NCBI RefSeq assembly: GCF_028372415.1
Contig: NC_092875.1
Location: 50,282,771 to 50,346,770 of the forward strand
Reading direction: 5' to 3'
Origin: Notamacropus eugenii
Taxonomy: Eukaryota > Chordata > Mammalia > Diprotodontia > Macropodidae
DNA: 64,000 nt
This document shows positions 26,001 through 41,000 of this stretch, piece by piece (position 1 is the first letter of the stretch; each line of letters begins with the position of its first letter). Below the pieces are notes generated by a model. That model ran no database searches and was not told the DNA's origin. It was given only the letters and a program-made list of their open reading frames with translations. The translations under genes and the position numbers were made by a program.

Positions 26001-29000
26001 TCTTAGTTTTTTACATTTTACAACCTGTTGAGATCTTGTTGAGTCCTGATTCATTTGTATAAAATACTACTTATTCCTTTCAGTTTTATTTTGTCTACAT
26101 ACTTGATAAGCATATCATTTATGGTTGAATCTAGATCACTGATAAAAATGTGTAATAGATTAGGGTCCAGAACGCAACTCTGTAGTGCTTTACTAGAAGA
26201 CTCTCCATGTTGACATTGTTCAGCTCTCTGGGCGTTGTTCAGCCAGCTCCAGAGCTTTCTAACGGTGCTATTTATTATTGAGCCCACTTTTCTCCATAGG
26301 AAATTGTCATGCCTTGCTGAAGTTAACAAGCAGTAAAGTTTAGCATTTCTCTTATCTGTCAACCTAGTAACCCAGTTTTTAAAAGAAAATTAGGTCAGTT
26401 TGACTTAATTTCTTTGTGAATCCATGCCAGTTTCTGTTGTATTGAATAATCATTTTGAGAATCTTAACTCTAATTTGTTAAAGTGACTAGATGTTGGAGA
26501 TGATGCAAAACAATCTTACATTCTATCCTGTCCCTCCTGAGAATACTGTCTTCTTGAAGTAGAAAACATTGATAACTGGCCACTTTCCTGAGTTGGTGGA
26601 TGTGAGGAGCCTGCATTTCCCAGTATAGTATTCTGAGGTATCCTGACCCAGATGTCTAGCATCTAAATACCGTATGTATAGGGCTTCATCTGTATTGGCC
26701 ATAAACCTTGTGAGCTCTATATTAATGAAATCTGTGTCACTTCATGCTGCCTTGCCATGTTCTGTGGTGATACAGTTCTCAGTTGGTACAATTTATCACC
26801 CACACCCTCTCACCCTGTGCAGTTCTTATCTATGTTTTTCCATAAATCTTTTGTAAAGGATCTGCCAATGTTCTTGAGAGGTCTTCCTCTAGGTCTTTTA
26901 ACATTTCACACTGACCAGTTATGTCTTTGTTGGAATTGGTTAGCTTGTTTGGCTATTAACTGAGAACTGTGGCAGCTCCTACCAGTCTAGAAAGAGCTGG
27001 TGTTGGGCTTGTATGTCTCTTACTTGGGGAGCAGCCTAGTTAAATTCAGGGAGGCTCATTTACCAGAATGGCCACAGGAGTGATAACTTTCTCAGCCCAG
27101 CACCTCTGTCAAGCTAATAGAAGAGGTTTCAGTTGGCATCAGTAGAGGGAATGTGACCCACACTGAAGGAGCCATGGACTTTTGAGATATGAATGTAGAG
27201 AGACCCATCTATGCAAGGGGAACAAGATACAAGAATATGGAGAAAAAGACGTGTGTTAGTATGGTGCTCAATGGCTAAGAATTTCCTTGGGAGTGGACAG
27301 AACTAGAGAAGAAAGTAAAAAATTGTGGACTGATGGGTAGTTTGGAAGGTGATGATCAGAAGTTAATTCTTAATGCAGCTATGGTAGAGTAGTCTTTGGA
27401 GAAGCATGACAGAGAGAGTGATTGAATCCCAAGGGTAGCAGGAAGGAGTTTACAGCAAAATAGGGCTGCTGTATAGTGACAACTAGGATAGGAACCAAGG
27501 TCTTAGACATGGTGACAGCAAGGAGAGGGTGAATCCAACCATGATTGCAGAGGAGGAAGCAGGTGGAATTTTCAAGTTATCACTATATTAAGGGAAAAAG
27601 ATGGGGAAGTATCGGCTCTCTGTGGTGTAAAAATTGTTCTAAGATTTTGGCCATTTCAGTGTTGAATTTCGAAGTACAGAAAAGGAATCTTTTTTTTTAA
27701 ATTTGGTCACCTTTTGAGTTCCAAGTTGTCTGTCTCCCTTCCAGTTCCCAACATTTGAAATCAATATCTTTGTGCAACCACACAGTACCTACTTCTATAT
27801 ATCAGTTCTTTTTGTGGAGGTGGAGAGCATCTTCCTTCATGAGTCCTGTCACTGATATAAATGTTCCTGTTACTCAGAGTAGCTTAGCATTCACAGTTAC
27901 TCTTCACATAATGTTGCTTTTACTGTATACAGCGTTTTCTTGATTTTACTCATTTCAATCTGCATTACGTCATGCAAATCTTTTCATGTTTTTCTAAAAT
28001 CATCATTTCTTACAACACAACAGTGTTCTATCATGAGCACTGACCACTTGTTCTGCCATTCCCCAACTGCTAGGCCAGAAAATGAATCTTAACTTCTGCT
28101 TATTCAGAGAAAGGCTCTGTTGATCACATACAAACATGATCCATGAGATCCTGACTGCCTCACTGTTACTCAAGGCCTCAGTATTGGTCAGCTAGCCTTT
28201 TCGGGGCTTTTCAGGTTGAGTTTGTATGGCCTGCATAGGATTGGATCTGTAGAATTCTGTACGAAGGAATCCATCTGGATCATAGGGTCATAGATGTAGA
28301 GTCAGCAGACCCTCAGAAGGACCTACTATGTGCCAGGCAGTGTGCTAAGTCCTGGAAACCCAAGGAGCAAAAGCAAGTCACTGCTGTCCAGGAATTCACA
28401 GTCTAATGAAGAGACAAGATGAAAACGATTATGTAGAAAGAAGGTATAGACAGGATACACTGGAGGTAATTTCACTGGGAAGGCACTGAGATTTAAGAAG
28501 GATTGGAAAAAGCTTCCTACAAAAGGTGAGACTTTAGCAGAGACCTGAAGGAAGCCAGGAGGCAGAGATGAGGAGGGAGATAATTCCTGGCAGGAGAACG
28601 AGACAGCCAATGAAAATTCCCAGAGAAGTAGGGGTAGCATGGGTACATCGAGGGGGAGTAGGAAGTGAAGTGTAAGAAGACTGGAAAGGGAGGAAGGGGC
28701 CAGTTGTGAAGGGCTTTGGGTGCCACACAAGGTATTACACTTGATTCTAGATAGCATAGGGAGCCACTATAAGAGAGTGACATGGTCAGACCTGCATTTT
28801 AGGAAGATCACTCTGACATTCAGATGGAGGAAGGTCATTAGTGAGGAGAGGCTGGAGATAGGGAGCCCTACCCACAGGCTATTGTAGTCCTCCAGTCCAG
28901 GGCTGATGAGGCCTGCTTCAGGCAGGTGACGGAATCAGAGGAGATAAAGGAACATCTGTGACATGCTAAGCAACTGATTTGATCTAGGAGGTAAAGAAGA

Positions 29001-32000
29001 GTCAGTAGCTGAGGCTGACACTTAGGTGGGGATCTTGGATGACAGGGACGGTGGTGGTGCCCTCAGCAGTAACAGGGGAGTCAGGAAGAGGGCAGGAATT
29101 GGGTAACAGAGAGAAGATTAGTTCCTCTGAGTTTAAGTCATCTATGGCAGGGTTTCTTAAACCTTTTCCCCTCCCAACCCCTTCAGGGTTTCCTTAAACG
29201 GTAGGTCACGACCCTGCAACATCCAGTTCTCACTGTCTGATTGGTAAACTGGTGTTCAGGAGATAGGTGAGAACTGGACAGAGAGACCTTAAAATCCTTA
29301 GCCTGGAGATGGTCAGTTCATCCATGGGAGCTGCTGAGGTCACCTAGTAAAGGAGTACAGAGGGAGAGGAGAAGAGGGCCTAGCCCAGAGCCTTAGGAAG
29401 CATGGGTGGTTCACCCAGAGTTAGCACATAGGACTGAGAATGAACGGGTGGAGAGAGCAGAGGCATCGAGTTCAGCCCCATTTTAGAGATGAGGAAGCTG
29501 ATGCCCATGAGGTGAAGAAGATTTGGGCAAGGTCACAGAGGTAGGCTTTGAACCCCAGCCTTCTGACTCTCAGACCAGTTCTCTTCCATCATCTCGTGGG
29601 AGCCCTTCACAAGTGATCCATCCTCAGTCTAGCAGCTCCATCATGAGCAGTCCAGAGAGGAGGGAGGCGAAGCACATTAATGTCAGGGACTTCCCCTAAG
29701 TGTCGGTCACTATAGGCATTTCTGTCTTTATGTGTCCTCCCCCACCCCCCTGTCATCAGTTGTATACAATCTCCGTTTAGGGCACTCACAGTAGACTGAA
29801 TGCTGTTTGTCTTTCAGCCAGCCATACGTTGTATGTCGGCAGTGCCCTGGTTATAGAAGGCAGGGTGTGCAGCCTGTCCCCTGCCTGCTGCCCGGGAGTG
29901 AAGGAGGTGCCTTTGAGGCACCTGGAGATGCCCCCTCCACGTCTGCCAGCTTTCCTGCAGGTGAGTGACATCAGAGTGGTCCCCTGAAGCTCAGGATGTG
30001 CTGCCACTGGTCTAGAGGCAGGAACACCCCATTCGTATGGTATAATAGAGAGGCGAGAAGAGGGCTGGAGTTGGAGTCACAGCACTTGGTTGGAGTCCCC
30101 GCTCGGTCATTTGTCAGCTGTGGGACTGTGACCAAGTCATTTTGTCCTTTTGAGTTTCCTCTTCCTCCTTTGTAAAATGGGGATAATTACATTGGCACTG
30201 ACTGCCTCAGTGTTGTACAGAGAACATTCAGACATGTGAGCTATTAGGGTCAGGGAGGGAGGTATTCCAGAGAAGTGACTTTTCCAGATAAATGATGCTT
30301 TTCCTTTAAAGTTCTAATGCTTTTAGTCTAACAGTTTTAATGGAAACCCTTCTAAAATATATTTTATACATTTTTGCCTTCATAAGGCAGATATCCCAGC
30401 TCTAGATTCTCCAGCCCGATTCTGTGTCTGCTCTCTCATTTTTCTGTTTTCTTCTGGTTGTCCTCTGTCACCCTCCCTACAGATATGTAGTTTCCATTGC
30501 AGTCCCTCCCCATTCACTTTCAGTTTGCTGTGTCTCATCTGCTTTGGCTTATCCATAAACAAGCCAAGGATCAAGCAGATGACCGCTGGCAGCCACATCC
30601 AAGACCTGTGGCACTTTATTTAATCCCTAAGCCTCCCTTTGGGTGAATATGAGGGCAGGAAGGGATGACTGCCACCTGACCCATTTGGGGCCTCTCTAGG
30701 ACTCCAAAAGTTACAGATCCTTCAGACGCAGTAAGAAAGAACAACTTCTTCTTCCCTCCATTAGAGTCCCCTAAAAAAAAGTAGGGTGATGATAGCTTAT
30801 TCGGGGAAGGGGTACTCAGGTCATAAGGATAAATAGTGCTTAGGTGAATAGTTAACAAAACCCATCAATGAGTTTCTGAATGGCTCTCTTTAGTGCTGAA
30901 CTATTTTTTTTTTTTTTTACTTTTGGTAAAGGTCTGACTTCCATTTTAACCATTTATTGTCCATTCTCTGCTTCTCTAACATCTGTCCTTTGGAAGAGGT
31001 GGGGGTGGAAGGAGGTCAGAGAACACAAATCAGAATTCTATTTAAGTCAGCAACCATGTAGTACTTCCTGCATGGAGAGTCCTATGCTGGGCACTGGGGG
31101 AGAGACAACATTAGACGAGACATAGTTTCTGCCCATATAGAACTTAGTCTCATGTGACACACCAATAACTCTATGGGACAAGTGTCTAAAGAAAGGTAAG
31201 GAGAGGTGGGCTGCAGGGGGAAGCACTCATTCTGGCTTGGGGGACATTGGTGGTGGCTTCAGGGAGAAGGCGCCTGCAGCCTGTGGGGTCAGAGGGCATT
31301 CCAGGCATAGGAATCACCTTGAACAAAGGCATAGTGGTAGGAAAACCCCAGGGCATGTGTTAGTAATAATAACAGTATCAGTAACTGACATTTATTATAG
31401 TAGTTAAGGTTAACAGCTAACACATTATCTCATTTGATTGTAATGAGAGTCCTGTGAGGCAGCTACTACAGGTATGATTATCCCCATTTTACAGATGAGG
31501 AAACTGAGGCTCAGAGAGGTTAAATGACTTGCCCAGAGTCATACAGCTAGTAAATATCAGAGGCGGGATTCGAGTCCAGGTCTCTGCTGACTCCAAGTCC
31601 AGCACTCTTTCCACTATGACGTTCTGTACAGGGGATGGTAAGTAGTCCAGTTTGGGCAGAGTTGAGATTGTGTCTAAGGGGAATCCCATGAGATTGGATG
31701 AGTATGTGGAGGGCCTGAAACAGCAGGATAAGGAGGCTAAACCTGATTCCACAGGGACCTGTCAGAGGTAGGGCAGAGGAGGAACAGTTGCATCAAGAAA
31801 AGGAATCTGGCAGCTGGGGAGAAGTCCAGGTCAGCATGTTCATCGTGAGGCAGGTGGGAAGGAAGGCCTACCCTCGGTGAGGACAGTGTGAAAAGAGGTG
31901 GCTGGTGCTGAGGAAACTCAGGGTCTGAGTGTAGGAAGGGAGTAGGCAGGAAGAGGAAGAAAGAACACCAAGATTTCAAAAGTTAAAAAAACTGAGTAAA

Positions 32001-35000
32001 TGGATGCTATTGATAAAAAAATCTGAAGAGATGCTCTTTGGGGGGATGGGCTGGAGGAGGGAGATGATAAATCCATCTTTGTACATGTTGAGTTCCTGGT
32101 AGAATTGTCCTATGGGCAGATCTGAAACATGGGAGAAAAATCAGGGTCAGAGAGTCATCTGCAGAGATGATACAGATAAGATGATTGCTGTATGAGCCTG
32201 CTGAGATAAAGAAAAGAAGAAGACAGGGCCAAGGAAAGAATGCTTAAAAACACTCACGTGAAGTGGTTGGGAACATAAGCCAAAATAAGGCAGGAAAGCT
32301 TCCTAGACAGCATGTCTGGCCTCAGTGGACAGGGGGGTTTTCTTGCTCCCTGGAGTGTTTCTGTACAGATCGGGAAACCAGGGAGCCAGACTTGTGAAGA
32401 AATGTTTGCTACATAAGTGGGATTTTTGTCTAGCTGAAAGCCTTTCCTGTGAGACAGAGTATATTGTATTAATACTTAGGCTCTGTGATAGCTCTTAGAT
32501 TCTCTTTTCACCCCTGGAAATAGACTTAGACCTTTCTTGTCTAGGTAGGTGTTCCATCTGCATTCTAGAATTTTGCAGGGAATCATAGTCAGGATATTTG
32601 CCCTTCTCCACACCTACAGTGCCTCTTCTGTTCTCCATGATTTTCCATGGGTTACTGACGGTGGCCTGGCCATCATGCCTGCCTGTTCTTTCCATGCACA
32701 GGTTTATGTTGGCTCTAGGGTTTACTTGAACTCATCAAGGCCTCATTTCCAATCTCCCTACTTATCTTGGGTATCATCCCCTATTAGTCACCTCTGCTCT
32801 CTTTCTAATCTAAAAGTCACTGTCCCTGGCAAGAAAACAAAAGCAAAATACAAGTTAAGCAGCTCTCCCTTCCCTTCTTTTGCATCAGGCTCTTTGATCT
32901 TCTTTTCCCCCAAGAAAGCTTAAAAAATACATTGGTCTTATTAGCTTTCCTCACCAGCCTTAGCTCATGTAGAGCTTTAGTACATTCTTACTGGATCTGT
33001 CACACTCATATTCATCCTCCTATCTGCCCTTGCTATCATCTTTTACAGATAGATTTTAAAATCTAAATTAGTGGATGACTCCTTTTTAAAATTCATTTAG
33101 GTCTCTGTAGACAACTTTCCTTCTCTTCCTTAAAGAACTTGTCTTTACAAATCTCCAGAATATTGTCCTTTAGTTTCCCCATCCCTTCCAGGCCAACTTC
33201 CCCTTTAGAATTTCAGTTCATATTGACTCCAAACCTTTTGAAATCTGCTTTGCAAAAATCTAGGCAACATGTCAGACTTTGCTCAGTTTTTCTCAGCTTT
33301 TCCACTACAGATTCTCAGACAGAATGGACATTACCTCTTTCCAAAAATTCCCATCATTTCCATTTCAGCGACCATTTTTGTTTCTTCTTGTTGACAGATG
33401 GAGACTAAAAGTTCTCACTGGTTTCTTCACATTTTTATTAGCCCTCATAACGTATGCTCCATCCCTAGCCAAAAGCTCCTGGCATTCCTGTCTTTTAAGC
33501 TGTGGTCGCGTCAGGTAATTTATCTTCTAAACCAGCTGCTCCCTTCCAAAATGTGTTTGTCTTCTACTGGCAATGGTCATGAAGACTCCACTTAGACACT
33601 TCAAGTCTTCCATTTCTCAGCCAAGACACATGATCATCAGTAGAGTTTTCCAGGGTCCTTCTGGCAGGACCCTGTGGTTGGACAAGCTGTTGTTCTCTGA
33701 TTGATGGACCTCCACTGCTGTTTTCTTCTGCATCTTCCTGGGTGACTTCTTCCGTGACAGCAATCCCTGTGATGAAGAAGTGAGGCCTCATTCCTTAGAG
33801 GACAGGCAGCAACCCCTCTCCATAGCACATATCCTCAGCTGTGCGTGTTTAGTTTGTGTCCTCAGCCCCTTCCACCCTCCATCTCCTGGTGCAGGTCAGG
33901 GTGCCCCTCCTCCCTCCCCCCTGCAGATACTTTTCCTTTGTTTTCACATTGAGGTCTCCCCCCCCTTTTTTTTTTTGATAAAAGGAACACTTCCTTCTTC
34001 CTGTTAACTAGAGAGTGGAAAGGCATTTTTTGAGTCCAGTTATCTCCTCGCCCAGGAGGGAGATTAGCTTGCACTTTGAGCATAGGTAAAAAATAATTTG
34101 GCCATGGCAGAAGGACAAACATTTATGGAGGTCACTGAACATTCTCAGTGTTCTCTTGTCTGCTTCTGTGTGTGTAGCAATGCCCCTGAGTATACTAAAG
34201 CGTAGCCCTTAAGACAGGCTATGGGATAGTATAATGTGTGCCCACATACTTATAGAATGAGGTCAGGTTCTCTGATCCATTTAAAGGGGAAAAGTGTCTT
34301 GTCCCTTGGCAGGAATAACAATATGTGATTTGTTTTCTTAATTTATAACTTAATTTTTGAGCCCATTCTTTTCTTTGTGTAGACCAGGAGAGTAACTCCT
34401 GATATTTCAGTGATGAGAATCAGATTTGTGGACCCTCAGTTAAGTGAGCCATTTACTAATCAGCATTTCTATATAAGGGATTGTGGTAAGTGTTAGGGAC
34501 AGAGACAAACAGGACATGATTCCTACTCTCAAGAAGCTTACAATCTGTGAGGAAAGTTAAGTCAGCCATCAGTGTCTGTAGTGCAGCGTGGTGTGTGCTG
34601 ATTCCATAGGAGAGCTACAAGGTGTTAGGAAGGTGGTGGGGAAGGGAGAGGGTACTTCTGGCTGTGGAAGATGTCAAGAAATCCTGGTGGTCACTGGTGT
34701 CTTGGAGAAGGAGAGGGATGTCTGCAGGTGTGTTTTGGGGGGCCAGAGTCAGGGAGGTGGGAAAAGGCAGGCACAGGGTCCGAGGACAGGAGGACAGTGC
34801 TGTCTTGGGGCTTCTCCAGTCTTACTTTGTACTCACCCCTGACTCTGGTCTGTGATCCAGCTGCCCAGGACTACGTGTGTCCCTCACAAGGAAGTCATGC
34901 CATATGCACTTGCTGTTTCCAGCCCATGCCAGACAGACGAGCCGAGCGGGAGCAGAACCCGCATGTTGTTGCCCCACAGCAGTGTAAGTGAGGCTGCTTG

Positions 35001-38000
35001 CAGCCCCCCTCCAGACAGACTGTTGCTCTAGGGGAAGGGGCTTGGAAGGATGGACCTGAGCTTCTCCCCAGTCTTTACCCAAGTCTTCTGTACTATAAAC
35101 TGCCTAGAGCCCAGTGTGTCTGGGTTGGCCCAGCCCTCTGTCATTGTGTGGACACTGCCTGGGGCCTCTGTGGGTGGGTTCAGTTTCTCTGGGCTGCTCT
35201 GCTTGGCCTGTCACTGGCTGCAGGGTCTGCTGAGTACAGTGCTGACCTCGTGGGTGTCTGACACATTTTTCCTTTGTGTCCCACAGGCGCTGTTTGCTCA
35301 CAGCCCTTCTGCCACCTGTACTGGGGCTGTACTCGGACAGGCTGCTCGGGCTGCCTGGCACCATTCTGTGGTAATGATAGAGCTGAGAAGTCCCTCTGGA
35401 GCCCAGGAATGGGCTTTTTTGTCTATTTTCTCTGTGAGCTTGAGGCTATTGTCAGTTAGTCTATACACATTTATTAAGCCCCAGGCATATGTGCCAGGAA
35501 TTGGGCTGAGTGCTGGGGATACGAAGAAAGATAAAAGACAGTCCCTGCCCTCAAGGAGCTCAGCCTCACAGGAAGACAACATACAAATAATCACATGTGA
35601 GCTAGTTATATACAGAATAAATTAGAGAGGATCAACAGAGGGAAAAGCACTAGCATTGAGAGGGATGGGAGAGGCCTCCTGTAGACAGGGAGATTGAAGC
35701 AGAGTGAAGCCAGGAGGGGACAAAGAGGGAGAGGGTTCCATGATGGCATCATAGAGGTCCAAGAAAAGGGCAAGTTTGCATTTGTTGTCTAGTTAGACTC
35801 CCATTTCCATCTCTCACCTTTCATCCTGTCCCTTCCAATGTCTTGCTTTGACACCTCATCGTAGTGTGACGATAAGCCAAGCACAAGCGTGGGCAGATCT
35901 TTCCAAGGTAGAAAGTCTTGCTGAACCATCCCAATGACAAGAGACCTATCTAGCTAGGTTCAGAGAGATCCATTGCCAGATTTGAGGAATTTTGGGGTCA
36001 CAGCAGTTCTCTAAGATCATCTGCTGAGACCCCACTGAGAAACTCAAAAAACCCTCTCAGTATTGAAATCATTTATTAGAATGATAGGTTTGTCAGAAAT
36101 TAGGGTGGGGTATTTGGGAATCCACCAAGTTCATATTAAAATGGGGTTCCACTTGTTTCTAGAAAAACAGCACTAGAAGTGAACATAAAATGGGTTACAA
36201 TTTTAGACCTCCACAGCTGCAGAGGAGAGTATGGGAGAGGCTTCAGGGGGCTCATGCTTTGGAGGGAGAGTGTCAGGCAAGTTGGGGTTTGGTTTTTCAT
36301 TATCCGCTTGGCTCTAGTTTTATCTTGTGACTATTCTGTCCACAGTGATTGGGAAATGGCTTGTCTTCTATGTTAGGTGAACGATAATTTTAAGATATTT
36401 TATAATATATTTTCTCCCTTTTCAACAGAGATAAATCTTGGTGAAAAATGTTTAGATGGTGTACTAAACAACAACAACTATGAATCAGATATTCTAAAGG
36501 TATTTATTTTAAAAATAAAAGCAGTATGATATGAAAAGTAAAAAATATTTAGTAATCACTGCCAGAGAAAAGCCTAGAAAGCAGCTCTGTGTTAATGAAG
36601 CTATATGTAGACCTGTCACTTCTTTAGCAGCTACAGCCCTTCTCCACTTTGGTTGGCCAGCCTGAAAATATCTGCTAAATTTCTTACGGCTGCTATTTAC
36701 TAATAAGTAAAATCAGTAGCCAGACTTCATTTTATGAGTGGTGGTACATTAAAATGTGTACATGGTTTCCCAGGCCAATTCAGAGCTCTCATTCCTGGCT
36801 GAAATGTTGAATTTTAATATGACAATCTCAACTCCTAAAGATTCCTCCTTATATTCCATAGGGGTGAAAAGCACACTCACCCTGCCAGACTCCTGTTAAA
36901 GGCAAAGGACTATGCTTCACTATTCAACAATATGACATCTGGTTTTCCAGAGGAATCATGTTACTTGAAACTTGAAATGTTAATGTGGAGATCTGATTGC
37001 TTTCTTAATTAAGGATACGTTCGATTTAAACACAGCTTTGCCAGGGACCTCTGTTGCTATTTACTTTGTAAATTATAAGAAGGATGTCCTTGAGACAGCT
37101 GCTTATGGATTGATTGTGCCCATTTTACAAATAAAACAACCTGAGAGAAGTAGAGTGGGTTGGCCAGAGTCACATAGCAGTTGAGGGGCTGAGGCAGGAT
37201 TCATACCCAGTACTTCCTGATTTCAGCTCAGCACTAATCACATGGGCTGATGCTGAGAACTATTTGGCACCTTTTTTTAACATGAATGGTTCATTTGGTT
37301 AAACAAGAATGCAAAATCTTCGTTTGGGGCTCAGATGAGCCAGCAAGTCCTTGAGCTTTCTAAGCATCAGCTTTGGCTCCAGTGGAAACCCAGGACAGAG
37401 ATGGGAGCCCAGCTCAGGTCCACTCGTTTATTACTGTCCCCACAAAATGTTCTCTGGTAGATATAGGAACTTGAGTGCTAGCCAACAAAAGTGTTGTTGT
37501 TAGCATGAGCAGTTTTCGCCCTTGGTCAGTTACACTGGCCCATCTCCACCATGGCCATGTTTTAGGGCTGTTTTGGAGCCACCCAGCCCAGCTCATTTTA
37601 GCTTGCTCTTTTTCTTCCTTCCCTTTCCTTCTCTCATCCCCCCTCCTCTCTCTCTCCCTCTCTTGTCCCCCCATTTTTTCTCCCCCCACCTTTTCTTTCT
37701 GTGTGTGCTATGTAACAGGCTTTTCCCATCTCCTCACAGAATTATCTAGCATCCCGGAACTTGACATGGAAGAACGTGTTAAATGAAAGTCTGCTGGCTC
37801 TTCAGAGGGGGCTGTTTCTTTTGTCAGGTGAGCTTCCTGTTCTTGTATCATCTCAGACACTCGATTTTCCTCATTAGGAAGGATGGTGAGTATTCAGGGA
37901 ATCCCATGACTTCTGTGCTCATCTCTTTGTAAGAGGCAGAGGTAGCATTTTGTTACACTTGCTGCTATCAGGCATGTCTGGGCCAGCTTCTCATGCTTTC

Positions 38001-41000
38001 TAAATTTTCAAAAAGATCCTCTTTATGGACCAGGGTGAGTTTTCAATGGGTAATGTTTAAAAATCCTAAATAAATTACTTTTCCAGCCCACATCAGAAAC
38101 CTTCCTCACTGGCAGGGAAGCACCATCAGGATGCAGAACAGGGTTGCAGTGAGAGACAGTGAGGGGTGCAGAAGTGTTTGGTCCCAGGACACACCGCTTT
38201 TGGGGGAAAGAGGCTGCACAAGAGGACAAGGGGCCAGCTTAGCTCTGTGATGGCTCTGGCTGTAAGGACTGCATGCAGACAGTGTACCAGAAGAGTCTGA
38301 CCACTGTTCTGCTGGGTCCCAAGCCTGGGCATCGAGGTTAGTCATAAGTTGGACAGCAGGGCTCAGCTCCATGCACCATTACCCTGAGTCAACATGTAGT
38401 TTGTAGTTATTAAGTGCCCACTAGTGAGAGGCAGCCAGATTGTGCAATGGACAGAGTGCCAGGCCTGCGTTCAAGAAGACCTGAATTCTCCATTCTCCCA
38501 ACTTTCTTAGTGATTTTAGTGTCTGGTCCATCATCTTCCTCTTGACTCAATCCTGTGCCAACAGCATGTTGATGACTGCAGCATTAATCTGATCTCTCGA
38601 TCCCTTAACCTCCTTAAAGCACACTGGTCTCTTCCACCTCATCTGAGCACAGTCATCTATCAGACCTCCCCATCTCACTGATCCGGCATGTAGCAAGTAC
38701 CTGCTACGTGCACGGCACTCGGCCGAGGTTCAGGGGAGACAAGTACTGTAAAATGGAATGGTCTTGCTTGTAAGGAGTTTACATTCCATAGAAGAGGGCC
38801 AGGAAGCACTGGTGAGCAGCTGCTCCTCCCCGTCCCCCTACAAACATGCTCAGGCCTCCCGTCTTCCTCCATTGCTTCACTTTGACAAAGTATCCTGTCT
38901 TCTCAGACCATCCATGGAGACAGGTGGCACTGTAGGTAGAGTACTGGGCCTGAGGCAGGAAGCTGTGAGTTCAAATCTGGCCTCAGAGCAGCTGGATCAT
39001 CCTGGACAAGTCATCTAACCTCTGCTTCAGTTTCCTTATATGTAAAATAGGGAAAATCTTATCCCCTGCCCTCCCAGGGTTGTGAGGCTCAAGTGAGATA
39101 ATGTTTGTAACGTGCCTGGCACAGAGTAAGCACTATACAGGTATTAGCTATCGTCATTATTATTATCATTAAAACTGCTTTTTCAAATAATAAAAGCCAG
39201 CATGTATATAGAGCTTTAAAGTTTGCAAAGACCTTTACAGGAACCCTGCGGGGACAAGCGCTATTATTATCCCCATTTTAGAGATGAAGAAACAGGCTTA
39301 GGGGGTGATCAAGTCACTTGCTAGAGTCCCACAGCTAAACAGTACCTGAGGCTGGATGTGCACTTGGGTCTCCTGACTCCAAGTCTAGTGTTTCCTCCAC
39401 TGTGATGCATATTCCTGAGACTTTAGGGTATCACTGACATATTTTACTATTGAATAAATACTATTTGTGATTTGTCAGCAAGATGGTTGGTGCTTTGTGA
39501 AACAGCACATGACACGAGGATTGTGTGATGTTGTGTATAAGGATTTTTTTTGTAGATTACAGAATTACTGGAAACACTGTGCTGTGTTACTGCTGTGGCC
39601 TACGCAACTTCCGAGAGCTGACATACCAGTATAGACAGAACATCCCTGCTTCAGAATTACCAGGTGAGGAAAAGGGCCTCCAGGCAATAAAACTGGCTTG
39701 TTTGTTTTTTAAGGGCTGCTCAGCCAAGACTTACATGAACTGATGCAAAGTAAAACGAGCAGAGCTAAGAACATATTGTATACAGTAAAAGCAATACTGT
39801 GTGACGATTAACTGTGCATAGTTTAGTGTTCTCGGCAATACAAGGATCCAAGACAGTTCTGAAGGATTTACGGTGAAAAATGCTCCCCACCTTCAGCGAA
39901 AGAACTGATGGATTCTCAATGCAGACGGAAGCATATGTTTTCTTTATTTTTCTTGTGTTTTTTTTTGTCTGTGTTTTCTTTCACAACATGACTTACAGGA
40001 AATGTTTTGTGTGACTGCACATATATAACCTATATCAAATTGCTTATCTTTTCTTTTTTTTTTTTCTTATCTTTTCTTAATGAGGGGAGAGAGGGAGAGA
40101 ATTTAGAACTCAAAATTAAAAAAAAAATGTTAAAACTGTTTTTACATGTAATTAGGAGAATAAAATAAAATATTAAATTTTATTTTTAAAAGGTTCCTCA
40201 GCTAGTTCCTGCTTTCTTGGCTGCAGTGAGGGCAAGACCAAGCCTGTTATAAGGAAAAGCTTGCAACTCTGGAGATGGAGAATTGTTCTTCTGCTTTAAT
40301 GGCAGCTCCATCCAAGAAGCATGTAAAAGACTTTCTCTATATCAGTACTAGTAAAAATGGTGTTTTTTAATAAAGACACTCTGCTGGGAATGATACAATT
40401 TCATTTCTTTTTTTTGATACTTGGTGAAATGTTTTCACAGCTGTTTGGTGAAACTGCCTTGGAAGCCAGAACCCAAGTTGTTACTAATGTTAATGTTCTC
40501 CAGGAACTCCCACTCTGCTTTGTTTACAATCTCCATTAAGCAGAATCTTTGGCTTCTTTTTCAGGGACTGTAACATCTCGTCCTGATTGCTACTGGGGGC
40601 GCAACTGCCGGACTCAGGTTAAAGCACACCATGCCATGTGAGTGACAGCCAAGGGAATGTGGATTTTAATGGAATTTGAGGTGGGGTGGGGGATTTATTC
40701 TAATGGCACAGGGTGCTGATGTTCAGTGGTGACAGGTCAGGATTTGTTTTCTAAAATAGAGTAGGACAAAATCTGTGGAAGGTACTTACTGTTTGTTAGA
40801 CAGAAAAACTGGGATGAAGAAAAATTTTAGTAAAAATGAGTGAAAAACAATAGAAAAAGTACCTTAGCCCTCCCTAGCTAGAATTCCACTTACCTTTCCA
40901 AATAGTTTCTGAAGAGGAAATATTTTTGGCAACAAATTTTCATATGTGACCATCTAATATTAAGGAAAATGCTTCCAATTTGAAGGCAGGACTCTAGGTT

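Noticed and set aside
35050-35625. 191-residue open frame across CHFR exon 12
   Set aside because: Different frame from the Cys-rich CHFR exon 12 and running into a dispersed repeat.
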